Part shown: piece after piece, positions 10,913 to 23,135 of the stretch
Layout of the letters: every line of letters begins with the position of its first letter
Position numbering within the stretch: position 1 is the stretch's first letter
Assembly: GCA_018343915.1 (NCBI GenBank)
Contig: JABRWF010000001.1
Location: 5,456,001-5,520,000 of the forward strand
DNA from: Agroathelia rolfsii
Lineage: Eukaryota > Basidiomycota > Agaricomycetes > Amylocorticiales > Amylocorticiaceae
Reading direction: 5' to 3'
DNA: 64,000 nucleotides
Made by a program: the position numbers and the translations under genes
The notes under the pieces: model-generated
What the model was told of the DNA's origin: nothing
Databases searched by the model: none
The model's input: only the letters and a program-made list of their open reading frames with translations

Positions 10913-12467
10913 GCAGAACAAGGGATAAGTTCATGGGTACGCCAGAGATTTCCGATTTCTGTGCCAGTGGGATTCCTTTCACACTGAAACTCGTAATAAT
11001 ACATTACGAAAGTCCAGTATTGTGTATATCAATATCAATAATAAAAACTTACACACGAAAAAATAGATTCCGCCACTCAAGATTTACTCATATACTGTTT
11101 GCTTTGATCCTATCATTTAAAATTCGCGCATACACTGGTTCAACGAAGGGTCAAATTATGCGTCCGCTGAGCGCCCATCGGGCGATGCGAAGCATGGCCC
11201 ACAGTTGCCAGAGTACCGGGCAGTTTTACGACCGTCCAAAGCACTGCCTTGTGAATCAGCCCTTTTTTCCTTATAGCCACCAGAGAAAAAAAAAAGTCCG
11301 GTAGCTGAGAATACTAGTAGACCAGATGTACACCAACAAAGCAAGAGTGTAGTGTTGCTCGATGAACAACATTCCGTATACTATCTATGGCTATAGCTGT
11401 GTGGATAACATGTAAAAAATCTGACCTGCTACAACGAAGTTTTTTATTTATTAAATATAACGATTAGAGACGCCCGGACCGTCATTCAACCACCGGCCCG
11501 GAACGACTTTTTTATTATTATCAGTAATTATAAATTGATACACTGCATTATGTACTGCAAATAAGCTAGTGTAAGAAATGTATTAGCAGGTCAAAAGTGA
11601 AGGTACTGGTGCACTTCACCAGCACCTTCACTTTTGAAGTGATGTAGGGGTTCATGCACGTTCCTATTTTGGGGAGTGAAGCTGTAAAATACACGTGAAT
11701 AAGTTTATGGCTAACTAACTCAAAAAAATGCGGGTTATCGGACTTCCGCAATCAGTACTTCAACGATATATAATATCTTGACCTTGGACTTGAATATGCC
11801 ACATACGTATATACTCTGGCCTTGTTCATGTACCACTGGCACATATAGTCCTATTTGAGATGCCCCTCTGGAAGCCTAACCAAAGTCGAACGAAACTCGA
11901 CTACTTCTCCCACTGACATTCAACTCCGCTTAAACATATCATATACCACTCCAAATCAGGCTGCATCGCACAATTATCTCTCATTACGCAGAATTGCTAG
12001 TGATCAGTCGGGGAGCTGAGCACCAACTTAGGATCTTTCCATTGGAGTCTTCGTAGACAGCACGCAAAACTGATTTACTGGCTTTCTGGCTTGGAAATTC
12101 GACTAGGAATATTCAAGTGCTCTACGTTCCGCTGATTCCTGGGTTGCCAGTGGACGCATGTGGGTCAACCAAGCTTCTAGTGGGCGGCTCGTAATCGACT
12201 CCCGGCAAAAGCTCGGTATGCCCCGTCATCAGTGATGTATGTGGGCTCACTGGATGTCCACCGGATGGAAGCATACAACAGCTCCTCTCTATCCAGTAAG
12301 TAGTTGTATTTAATGACACATACTTATCGCCCCGGAGTAATAGTAGTTTATGCTCGTCCTACGGCAGCTGACAATGCGACCGCAATATATTAGGAGTGCC
12401 ATCAAGCGCAAGAAAACATTTTTGCAATGGTGATCTATAAACTTGCAGTCACGTCGTCTTCCGAAAT
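10913..12467. other. Intergenic spacer between GH74-1 and GH74-2
   Basis: No coding sequence I can support. It is AT-rich in parts and contains one strong hairpin (11592-11636). Confidence 0.5.
11592..11636. repeat. 20 bp inverted repeat (hairpin)
   Basis: Arms 11592-11611 and 11617-11636 (CAAAAGTGAAGG...CTGGTG and its complement) match at 19 of 20 positions around a 5 nt loop. It could be a terminator-like hairpin or the core of a small foldback element. No flanking target duplication is obvious. Confidence 0.75.
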
Positions 12468-12566
12468 ATCCTATAATTCTCCGGAAGCTATCTGCTCTGA
12501 TGTTCCCAAGAGCAATGCTTACGACTTCAGTCTTGGGATATTTTGGCCTAGCTCGCAGTATATAAG
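12468..12566 (+). promoter_or_regulatory. GH74-2 promoter: shared block and TATA box
   Basis: ATCCTATAATTCTCC at 12468-12482 differs by one base from the block before GH74-1 and lies 148 nt before the ATG. A TGATGTTC stretch follows. TATATAAG is at 12559-12566. Confidence 0.55.
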
Positions 12567-12615
12567 TAAAAGCGGCTTAGATTTTTTCAAACCAATTCAT
12601 TCAGCATAACTACCC

Positions 12616-15600
12616 ATGATGTTGAAGTTGGGCATTGCAGCAGCTCTACTCGCGACGCCGTTGGCTCTTGCCATATCATCCCAGCCGTACAACTGGGCGA
12701 ACGTCCAAATCCACGGTGGCGGCTTTGTTCCTAACATCATATTCAATCCATCCAAGCAAGGTTTAGCATACGCCCGCACAGACGTCGGTGGGGCGTATCG
12801 TCTGAGCTCTGATGGGTCGACATGGACGCCCATACTCGATTGGGTGAACAACACTTATCCGGAAATGTGGGGTGTAGATGCCCTCGCAACAGATCCAGTC
12901 GATACATCGAGGGTTTACCTTGTTAGTAACACAATGACTGGAGATTGCTTTTGCTAGACTGATGTAATTTTCTACTCAGGCTACCGGATTGTACACCAAC
13001 TCCTGGGATTCCTACAATGGCCACCTTTTAGCATCTACGGATGAAGGAAATACGTGGAGTATATATACACTACCATTCAAAGTCGGAGGCAATATGCCCG
13101 GGCGAGGCATGGGAGAGCGGCTAGCAGTTGATCCAAATCTTAACAATGTCTTGTATTTTGGCGCGCGCAACGGCTATGGCTTATGGAAATCGACTGATTA
13201 TGTTTGTTTGTCTCATACAGAGGCATAACTGCATTTACTGACAGTTTTTGCGTTTAGGGTCAGAGCTGGTCTAATGTTACCAATTTTCCTTCTGTCGGTG
13301 AGTTGCCCACACCAAGCTGAAGCTATCGTACCTAAGCAGTTGATCTAGGGACATATGCGCCGGATCCTAGCGACACCGATGGTACAGATAGCGAGTTGAT
13401 TGGCATTGCTTGGGTCACATTCGACTCGACTACGGGTTCTTCGGGAAGTGCTACGCCACGCATCTTTGTTGGAGTAGCCAATATGGGGCCTACCAATATC
13501 TTCGTATCCAACGACGCGGGAGAAACGTGTTCGTTATCATTATCATTACCCACTTTTACGCTACGCAACTCATTTGTGAACGAACTTAGGGTCTGCTGTT
13601 GCCGGCCAAAACAGCACGTACCTTCCCCACAAGGGAGTTCTGTCCCCGAAACAAAAGACTCTTTACGTTTCTTACTCTAATGGGGCCGGGCCCTACGATG
13701 GGTCGGATGGTTACGTCCAGAGGTACAACATTTCAACAGGAGAATGGACTGATATCACACCCCCGTCACCCAGTGAGCAAACTGCCTAGTATTACTCTAT
13801 AGGCACTATCTGAAATACTATTGACAGGTGGAGCGTTATATTTCGGCTTTGGTGGTCTTGGCGTCGACTATCTTAATCCTGGCACTATTATGGTTGCCGC
13901 TCTGAATTCCTATTGGCCAGAGGGAATGATATATCGTAGCAAGGATAGCGGAGATACGTGGAGTCCCATTTGGGCTTGGAGTATGCAAAACATTTTGCGT
14001 CTTTATATATTATACTAACGATTGCTATAGATCCTTATCCCACCGTTGACAGATACTATACGTATAATGATACTCTTCAACCATGGCTTGGACCAGACTA
14101 CACAGCAACCGGAGATGCATTGCAACTTAATGTGATGATGGAAGGGCTTTCTATTGATCCTTTCAACTCTGATCATTGGCTCTATGGAACCGGCGGAGGT
14201 GTTCAAGGCGGATTTGACCTAAGCAAATGGGATACAGTCCACAATATGACTCTCGAGGTCCTTACAGCTGGTATAGAAGAAACTGTCGTCAAAGGTTTGA
14301 TTGTACCACCAGGCAGCCCCCTTATATCTGCTGTCGGTGATAGTGGAGGTCAGTATGCTACTGCAAATGAAGACACGTGTATCAGAATCACTCAAGTGAA
14401 TTGATGCTATCCTTTCAGGTTTTATTCACACCAGTCTTGACAGCCCACCTCTGAACGAATTCTCAAGCCCTTCTTTCCAGACTGTCTCTGGAATTGACTT
14501 TGCGGGAAACAACCCTCTGATCATTGTTCGCGTTGGAGCCGCAGCAGCGTGCGTTATCTATAATGCACCACGTAGTTAGCATGACTGAATTCTCTGCACA
14601 GCGACCCGGGTCAGTGCGCGCTCTCGGCTGATGGTGGACACACTTGGAGCAATGCTTCTGCAGCACCTGCCAACGTCCAAGGTAAGTGGCCCAGCTAAGC
14701 TCAAATATTGAGTCGTTAATTTATGAGGACTTACATCTGCCATAGGTGGTCAAGTCGCCATATCTGCAAATGGTGACACTGTTCTCTGGAGTTCATCTTC
14801 CAATGGTGTCCTTCAATCATCAGATGTCAATAGCACCTTTACAGCAGTTTCTTCTCTACCTTCTGGGGCAGCTATTGCTTCAGATAAGCTGAACAACTCA
14901 ATCTTCTATGGCGCATCGGGTTCTGTGTTCTATACATCTACCAACGGCGGTCTCACATTTTCTGAGACCGGTACACTTGGCAGCTCCACTGCTCCATACA
15001 CAGTCGTGGTAAATCCTAGCGTTACGGGCGATGTATGGATCTCGACGGATGTCGGCCTATTCCATTCTTCATCTCTGGGTGCTGCGCCTGTTGCTATCAG
15101 TCAGGTTACAGAAGCTGTGAGTATTGTCAAATGATGCCTTGTTGATGTTTCTAACCGCAAAATAGTGGGCTATTGCTCTCGGAGCGTCTGCAACGAGCGG
15201 TGGATACCCGTAAGTAGGAACATTGTATCGCGATTTTCTTTTCTCACATGCTACATATACCTTGATAGTGCTTTATATGCAGCTGCGACTATCAATGGGA
15301 TCATGGCATATTATCGCTCCGACGATAAGGGCGTTACCTGGCTCCAGATTAACGATGAAGCTCATGGATTCGGCCCTGTCACCTCTGTAGTGTTGGCCGG
15401 AGATCCTAAGAAATATGGCCGGTACGATTCTTTTTTGGTGCCCGCTCACAAAGCCACTGAAGAAGGCGATGATACAGTATTTATTTGGGTACTGGAGGGC
15501 GTGGCATATTTTATGGAGACATAGCCGGCTCTGCCTCGTCGGCTCCGACGTCTACGTCTTCGAAGGCAACGTCCTCCACGTCACATTCGACAACGACAAC

Positions 15601-15948
15601 TTCAAAGATTTCAACAACAAGTACTAAGTCTTCAAGCACTAAAACATCGGTAACGAAGACTTCAACTTCTACTAGTGCCTCTGCTACTTCCACCGGATCA
15701 GTAGGTGCATATGGACAATGCGGCGGTGAGTAGTACTTTCAAAGTTCATTTCCAAATAATTAACAATGTTATTTATTTATTGTAATGCTATCGTATAGGC
15801 TCTGGATGGACTGGAGCTACCGCTTGCATATCCGGATACGCATGCACCTATTCAAACCCTTGTAAGGCTGTACATTATCTTCTCATTTTTTAACTTTGAC
15901 TAATCACGACCTCTCTACGCAGATTACTCGCAGTGTCTCCCGAGCTGA
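12616..15948 (+). CDS. Secreted GH74 xyloglucanase with C-terminal CBM1 (copy 2)
   Basis: Closely related to copy 1 with the same exon plan; exon 1 is 12616-12921 and exon 2 starts at 12980. The signal peptide (MMLKLGIAAALLATPLALA) is followed by the propeller with RTDVGGAYR, GGNMPGRGMGERLAVDPN and SAVGDSGG. In that last motif Ser replaces the Ile of copy 1, but the Asp is kept. A Ser/Thr linker and a CBM1 (YGQCGG, CISGYAC, YYSQCLPS) end in TGA at 15946-15948. All junctions examined splice in frame, so the gene looks functional. The 2-3 intergenic gap is longer than the 1-2 gap because of inserted relics. Start: the first of two adjacent ATGs. Confidence 0.93.
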
Positions 15949-16826
15949 ATGATGAGCCCGATTGTTTTCTTAAAAACAGATGTACAAATGCACCAACTGT
16001 TTAAACTTTCCAATATCCATATAGAGATTCATTTGGACTGCAGCGCTTGGCTTTTGAATATGGTTTTCCTGTTGTATTTTCTCACAAAAAGTCATAATTC
16101 ATTGTGCCATTAAATCACAGCAGTCGCGGTTGAGAGCTACATGAATTGGACCGAGTACAAAAGGTTGGCACATGTAAGACTACTTATGCAAGTCAAAACC
16201 AAAAGTTATTTGACAGATGAAAGAAAGTAGAATGAGAAAAGGCCTAGTAAAAGCCAGAGAGATGGTCAAAGTGTTAAAATGCTGATATATGATGATAGAG
16301 GGTCGGCCGCAGACAACAGTAGACAACACGAGTAAAAATTCCGATTGTCGTAGTACGTGGTGGTACGCAGTCAAACGGATAGATCTACAAAACTTACATC
16401 TGCCAGATAAAGTACAATCTCATCACGTGATGAACTTATCCGCTGCATCGAACGCATGGTTTGCAACTCCAAGTGTGTTGCAATCAATGTGTGAAGCTCG
16501 CATGTGGCGTTAACAAATAAGTAAGACAGAGGGTCGCGTGAGAATTATTTTTTTTTAAACGTTTATATACCGCATCATGTACTAAAATCAAACTACGGTG
16601 TAACGAGGGCTGTAGTGTAAGTTACGCAGGATAAGGAAGTGTGGTGTATAGTGGCATGAGGGTTATCATGAAGAATGTACTGGAAAGGTTAAAAAAACCA
16701 GCTGATTGTGTTGTGGTGAGTACCAAAGTGGGGAGGGGAAGGGTATATATATGATTAGAAAGAAATTAGGGGGGGGGGTGGTGGTAAAGATGGAGTTCCC
16801 ATTTTGGTAGAATACTGAGGGCGTTT
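15949..16826. other. Intergenic spacer after GH74-2
   Basis: No gene supported. It contains a T-rich run near 16548 and leads into the LINE relic. Confidence 0.45.
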
Positions 16827-17060
16827 TTATTGTGGGGCTAAACTGGCAAGTTTTGCAAAGGCATTTGAGCCCGACACAAACTTTGCGAGGGCTGTAAGGC
16901 CTTTGTGTGTACCAAGGATAAGTGGGGGGGGGGGGGGGAGAGGCCACTAGAGGCCTTAACAATGTGGTGACGTTGATTGTCATAGAGGGGGCAGCCAGAA
17001 ATAATGTGATCACGTGTTTGAAAAGTGACCAAACTGTTGGGGTCTTCCGAACTTGAACTC
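16827..17060 (-). mobile_element. Relic of a non-LTR retrotransposon C-terminus
   Basis: On the minus strand, QTRDHIISGCPLYDNQRH is followed, after a C-run that breaks the frame, by LILGTHKGLTALAKFV...NAFAKLA and a stop. This is the zinc-knuckle-like tail seen after the reverse transcriptase/RNase H of many agaricomycete LINE-type elements (family recognition from memory). Only about 75 codons remain, with no catalytic domain. A run of 16 G on the plus strand (near 16922) is the C-run. It is dead and 5'-truncated, as usual for LINE insertions. Confidence 0.65.
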
Positions 17061-17837
17061 GAATGTTACACATCAAGATGCATCAAGTCTTGGGATTATT
17101 TCCTCATTATGACCTATGCCCTACCCAAGACATGTCAACCTGAACTCATGCTTAGTTTGTCTAGCCTCTTTTTAGTCCTTTGGTCATTGTGTATTACTAG
17201 CACCCCTATATACATGAACGGGAATTCTGGGTTCTGAATAGATCTGAATACTAAGTGTAATGCTTATTTGTCTTGATCTTACGCTTCATTGTCGAGTCTC
17301 TGTGCGTGATGAATGCACAACTATTCACTGAATTTCTAGATTTGGACCTTTGACTGGTAACAATGAAATATATGGTATCTGGCGGCTGATGCTCAGCGAC
17401 CTTTGAGGGGAGGGGCCTTTACAGTCATAATTGTACTCATGGCAGAAACTCGGGATGTCCTGTTATTGTGCCATTGGCGGTACATATTTGGTGTTCTGTC
17501 TGCCGACGGCCCGCCGAATGTATGCCTGAGAATCTCAAGGCTCTTTGCGGATGCGCGGCCCGGCATTTTCTTTTACTTGGATGTGTTGATCTTTTTTCTT
17601 GTTTCGAAGCTGGGGGAATGGGAATTTGGAGGGGCCACTTTCATAGAGAGCCGCGCGGGACTTTACACTTCCGTCGTCTGCAAGTCCGCCTCCTCTGACC
17701 GTGACTGCTATGTCTGTTTGATCGATGGCCAACTTTCATCTGAAATACCTAATAATTTATTTGCTCACTGGCGAAGGCTAAAATACCATGTTAGATCCAT
17801 CTGTTTATGGCATTAAATTTGGAATTTTCAGAGTGTG
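17061..17837. other. Spacer upstream of the RecQ fragment
   Basis: An open frame at 17403-17816 has no recognisable domain. The segment contains the left arm of a diverged inverted repeat (about 17560-17690). Confidence 0.4.
17560..17690 (+). repeat. Left arm of diverged inverted repeat around RecQ fragment
   Basis: Shared pieces with the reverse complement of 18600-18745 include TTTTCTTT, TTTCATAG...GAG and GCGGGACTT. The arms are diverged, so limits are approximate. Confidence 0.5.
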
Positions 17838-18460
17838 ATGTCAACGAGTGAAGATTTGTCTGCTTCAGCGCTTGCACCCAAGTCTACCAACCCAGATCTA
17901 CGTGAGCTCATCAAGTCTGCTTGCCTGATTAAGACCGGTCTCACGCCCTATGAATGGCAAATAGACGTCGTCGAGACACCGCTAAACCAACGCAACTGTG
18001 CTGTGATTGCAGGCACCGGAAAGGGCAAGACCCTGCCATTTGCTTTGCCATGCTTTTCAAAGCCCGATGCTGTCCTCTTTATTATATCTCCTCTCAATGC
18101 ACCCCAGGAAGACCAAGTGTGTAGTCCTGAATCTAATCTAATCAGAGCTTTGATGATTATACGGCTTAGGAATTGCATCTTAGAAGATAGGGGCTCGAAG
18201 GCAACTGCTGTTAATTCGTGGGCGTTAGCTGCGGAACAAGAAGCTATACAAGGTGAGTATTCCGATAGATTATATCTTCTCCTTATCACCTTACCCTCCG
18301 AGAGAATCCTGAATTCCAGGTTGTGCTCACATCTCCTGAAAACGCTCTATCGAGCGATTACTTGCAGCCAGTACTCATCAAACAAGATTTTACATCAAAA
18401 TGCATTGTTTTATCATAAGACGAACTCCGCAGTATTGTGAAGGACGATGTATTGGGCGTT
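17838..18460 (+). pseudogene. Truncated RecQ-like DNA helicase fragment
   Basis: The N-terminal helicase core is recognisable: LTPYEWQIDVVETPLNQRN, Walker A GTGKGKT, then LPFALPCFSKPDAVLFIISP. After two plausible introns come NSWALAAEQEAIQ and VVLTSPENALSSDYLQPVL. The frame stops just where a DEAD/DEAH box would be expected, and the rest of the helicase is missing. RecQ-like fragments of this type are common in agaricomycete genomes. Inverted repeats flank it, so it may have moved as a unit. No activity is expected. Confidence 0.7.
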
Positions 18461-18967
18461 TGAGATGTATTTTGGTCATGATGAGAAGCATGTGGATTCA
18501 TTTTTATTTGATTAAACTATAACATATAATAATGGGCCAGACGTTCAGCCCAGAGGCGAGTGGTCAAAGTGGTGGATACCAGTGTCTGTAGCCAGTTAAT
18601 TGGTAGCGCGCGCGAAAAGTGCCAAGTCCCGCGTAGCTCTGAGTCCCTATGAAAAACGGCTCCTCCTCGAGCCCTTTTCGGGAACACGCACGAAACCGAC
18701 AGCACATACAAACAAAAGAAAAAGTCGGATCGACTCGGACCAGAATTCAAGGTACGAGCGCGATAGCGCGGGGTTTCGTTCCTGTTCGCGAAAACGGGCT
18801 TGAGATTCTCAGGCCGGACTTTTTTATCCATCGGCCGTGCATGCTCATGGCGGCGGAATAATTCGTAGCTTTCAGGCAGCTGACTATTATCGCTTTATAT
18901 TAGGAATTCCATCAAGTGAGAGTTAATACTTTCGCTATCACAATACTCTTTCTCCGTACTCCGATTT
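18461..18967. other. Spacer before GH74-3 with right inverted-repeat arm
   Basis: No gene supported. It holds the right arm of the inverted repeat and the distal GH74-3 promoter. Confidence 0.45.
18600..18745 (-). repeat. Right arm of diverged inverted repeat around RecQ fragment
   Basis: Its reverse complement carries CATAGGGACTCAGAGC and GCGGGACTTGGCAC, matching CATAGAGAGCC and GCGGGACTTTACAC in the left arm. Confidence 0.5.
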
Positions 18968-19067
18968 ATCCTACAATTCTCCATCGAGTTCGTTATCTTA
19001 ATGTTGTCGAAGCAACTGCTGGGCGCTCTGATCTCGGAATCTTTTTGCTGGGATTGCAGTATATAAG
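18968..19067 (+). promoter_or_regulatory. GH74-3 promoter: shared block and TATA box
   Basis: ATCCTACAATTCTCC at 18968-18982 is identical to the block before GH74-1 and lies 160 nt before the ATG. TATATAAG is at 19060-19067. Confidence 0.55.
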
Positions 19068-19127
19068 GCAATATGTATTAAGCAAAAATTTCTCCCATTA
19101 ATCCCATCATTCAGCATAGCTGCCGCA

Positions 19128-22100
19128 ATGTTGAGGCCGAGTATTGCAGTAATTTTATTTGCAGCGCCATTGACACTTGGCATATCATCCCAGCCGTACA
19201 ACTGGGCCAATGTGCAAATACGCGGTGGCGGCTTCGTACCTAACGTCATTTTTAATCCATCCAAACAGGGCCTAGCATATGCCCGCACGGATATTGGTGG
19301 AGCATACCGTCTGAACTCGGATGGGTCGACATGGACGCCTATACTGGATTGGGTAAACAACACTTACCCAAATATGTGGGGCATCGATGCCCTTGCGACA
19401 GACCCAGTTGACACATCAAGGGTTTACCTTGTTCGTGGTTTATTTTATTTTTCATGCATATCCAGGCCTGATTTGTCTAGGCCGCCGGACTGTACACTAA
19501 CTCCTGGGATCCCAATAATGGGCATATTTTGGCATCCGCGGACGAAGGAAATACATGGGAAATTTATCCTTTGCCTTTCAAAGTCGGAGGCAACATGCCT
19601 GGAAGAGGCATGGGAGAGCGGCTAGCCATTGATCCAAATCTCAACAACGTTTTGTATTTCGGCACACGCAATGGCAACGGCTTGTGGAAATCGAGTGACT
19701 ATGTTTGTTCATTCTATGCAGTAATGTACGAATCAGACGCTGAATAATTTTTGTACTTAGGGTCAGACTTGGTTTAATGTTACCAATTTTCCTTCTGTGG
19801 GTTAGTGGTGCAATACAAAGTCGGAATTACATTTAATCAAATGACTTAGGAACATATGCACCGGATCCTAGCGACACCACTGGCTACAATAGCGCGTTGG
19901 TTGGTATAGCTTGGGTTACATTTGACTCAACTACAGGTACTTTAGGAAGTGCCACGCCACGCATCTTTGTTGGCGTAGCTAACTTGGGATCTACAAATAT
20001 TTTCGTATCTAATGATGCGGGAGCAACATGTTCGTCCATAATTGCTTGCTGTCACTTTCTACAGATTATTCATCTAGACAATAAATCCAGGGGATGCCTT
20101 AGCCGGACAAAACAGCACCTACCTACCACACAAGGGTGTTTTGTCCCCGAAACAAAAGACTTTATATGTTTCTTATTCTAATGGGGCTGGACCTTACGAC
20201 GGAACAGACGGTTACGTCCATAGATATAACATCTCGACAGGAGAGTGGACCGATATCACGCCCCCGTCACCCAGTAAGTCGTTTACACTGTACTCTATGG
20301 GTAACATTTAAGACTGGTTGTTCGCAGATGGGGGACTACTATATTTCGGCTTCGGTGGTCTTGGTGTAGACTACCTCAATCCCGGCACTATCATGGTTGC
20401 TGCTCTGAATTGCTATTGGCCTGAGGGAATGATATATCGTAGCACGGATAGCGGCGATACGTGGAGTCCCATTTGGGGCTGGAGTACGTGAAACAAATCA
20501 TAATATCCTTATGATTTGTGTTAAACATTGCTGCAGATCCTTATCCCACTGTTGACAGATACTTTGCATATAATGATTCCCTCGCGCCGTGGTTTGGACC
20601 GGATTACACAACAACTGGAGATGCATTACAGCTTAATGTAATGATGGAAGGACTTTCCATTGATCCCTTCAACTCTGATCATTGGCTCTATGGAACCGGT
20701 GGAGGCGTCCTAGGCGGATTTGACGTCAGTAGGTGGGAAACCGTTCATAATGTGACCGTCGAGGTTCTTTCTGTGGGTATAGAGGAGACAGCAGTACAAG
20801 ATCTGATTGCACCACCGATTGGCGCACCCCTAATATCTGCAGTTGGCGATAGCGGCGGTCAGTGTTGTCCTCAAAACGAAAGCTGGCCCTTCAGGAATGA
20901 TTAAATGAACTTGATTTTGTTTCAGGTTTTGTTCACACCAGTCTTACTAGCCCGCCTCTCAACGAGTTTTCAAGTCCCGTTTTCGCAACCGTATCTGCAA
21001 TTGACTTTGCAGGTAACAACCCTCTGATCATTGTCCGTGTTGGTACTGGTGCATCGTAAGTGGCGTAGAAGATACTAGATTATCATTGTAACCAACTCTC
21101 TCCAAAGTGATCCAGGCGAATGTGCCCTCTCTGCAGATGGGGGTTACACCTGGAGCATCGCTTCCGCGGCACCTGCCAATGCTGAGGGTAAGCGTTAAGA
21201 TCTAAGACATCAATCCAGACTGAATTTTCCCCTCTTTACTCACTATGCCCCAGGTGGCCAAGTCTCCATCTCTGCCAATGGTGACACCGTCCTCTGGAGT
21301 TCTGCTTCCAATGGTGTCCTTCAATCTTCAGATGTCAACAATACTTTTATAGCAGTCTCTTCTCTCCCCTCTGGTGCTGCAATAGCTTCCGACAAGTTAA
21401 ATAACTCGATCTTCTATGGCGCATCGGGCTCTGTATTTTATACATCTACCGATGGAGGTCTCACTTTTTCTGAGACTGGTACACTCGGAAGCTCTACCGC
21501 ACCGGTCAAAATTGTCGTAAACCCAAATATTACGGGTGACGTGTGGATCTCGACGGATATCGGCCTATTTCATTCTTCATCCCTGGGTGCTGCGCCTATT
21601 TCTATCAATCAAGTGACAGAAGCTGTGAGTGTCATATTTTCCCACGAAGAATCAGTGAATACCTCTGACGCTATCAATAGTGGGCCATTGCTCTCGGAGC
21701 ATCCGCAACGAGTGGTGGATATCCGTAAGCCGATAGAATACTACTCTCTTCTACCATATTTTCTAAATTATTGGTCATAAATCGTCAGTGCCATATATGC
21801 AGCTGCGACTATCAGCGAGGTCACGGCATGTTACCGCTCTGACGACAAGGGTATTACCTGGCTTCAGATTAACGATAAAGCTCATGGATTCGGGTCCGTG
21901 AACTTCATCGTATTGGCTGCGGACCCCAAGTTGTACGGCCGGTACGCTGCTTTTTTTGGCCTCCGCCCTTGAAATTTATTGAACAAGATTAGTATTTATC
22001 TTGGCGCCGGCGGTCGCGGTATATTCTATGGAGACATTGCTAGCAATACCGTGACATCATCCTCAAGCACGATGCGTTCGACCTCTACGATTTCAAAGAC

Positions 22101-22479
22101 AGGGTCGTCCACTTCCCACACAACGACTTCAAAAGTTTCTACGACAAGCCAGAAGTCATCGAGTGCAAGTATTTCAGTATCCAAGACGTCTACGCTAACT
22201 AGTCCATCGGCTACTCCCACATCACTAGCCGGCGCATATGGTCAATGTGGTGGTGAGCAATTTATATCTATGTACTTTATTCAACAGCCTTATTAACGTG
22301 TCTGTAATATTATTCTGGCAGGTTCTGAATGGACGGGCGCTACCGCTTGCGTGTCTGGATATATATGCACTGTCTCGAATCCTTGTCAGTAGTTTTCACA
22401 TATTTGCATCTTTTCGTCTTCCCTTTTTAATCAGATCTCTCTCACACTGGCAGATTACTCACAATGTCTCCCGATTTAA
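19128..22479 (+). CDS. Secreted GH74 xyloglucanase with C-terminal CBM1 (copy 3)
   Basis: Third tandem copy with the same exon plan; exon 1 is 19128-19430. The signal peptide is MLRPSIAVILFAAPLTLG. The propeller has RTDIGGAYR, GGNMPGRGMGERLAIDPN and SAVGDSGG. The last propeller part is more diverged than in copies 1 and 2 (for example CYRSDDKGITWLQINDKAHGFGSVNF). The linker is Ser/Thr-rich; the CBM1 has YGQCGG, CVSGYIC and YYSQCLP, ending ...LPI and TAA at 22477-22479. All exon joins examined keep the frame. Function is as for the other copies; the divergence may reflect altered specificity or relaxed selection. Confidence 0.92.
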
Positions 22480-22659
22480 ATGATGAATACGCTTGCTCTA
22501 TGAAAGAATGAATCCACAAATTTATCGAGGGTTTCTAATGCCTACGTATCGCTTTGAGATCTCGAAGATATAGATATGACCCCTTGATCGTATTTCATGA
22601 TAAATCAAATAGCAGAAGACACCGAAGAACAAATGAAACTTAAATCTCAGCAAAAGGAA

Positions 22660-22890
22660 CCTGATTTCATTGTCTCTGACCTGCAACAAACCCAGAGAAA
22701 TTGCCCAACCTAGCCTGTATCAAGCAATACTGGTTTCTCTCTATATGGCAAATTTTCCTCCATCATTGCGACAGTTGACAATTAATAATATCATTGTAAA
22801 GTCGGTGTCACATTACAAGGTTAAGCATCATATGTTTTGGCGTCGACCAAGTGTGCGCTCAGATGATGATTTGGGAATGGTGTAGTTATG
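22660..22890 (+). pseudogene. F-box relic with the two gene ends fused
   Basis: A short open frame contains SLTCNKPREIAQPSLYQAI, matching the F-box of copy A (SLTCSHLREIAQPLAFTEV). It runs directly into NFPPSLRQLTINNIIV, matching the C-terminal WPPSLRRVTFSAFVI of the same protein. About 400 intervening residues are gone. It lies between GH74-3 and cullin 4. Confidence 0.6.
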
Positions 22891-23135
22891 CGAAAGAATA
22901 GGAGAGGAGGGGGGGGGGCAAACAGGCGCCATATTATTATTCGAGTGAATAACTGTAATATCAATTTAGAATTGGCATTCGAGGTGTGAGGGAATTAAGT
23001 TAAATATCCACGATCCAAGAGTCAGACCTTTGAGCAGCGGGCCGGTTGATTCCGCCGCATCCCACGTTGGGAGCCTCGGCTTCAACTTCAAGCTCTCCCA
23101 CGCACTCACAAGTCATTTGGGTGCTATCAGTGATA

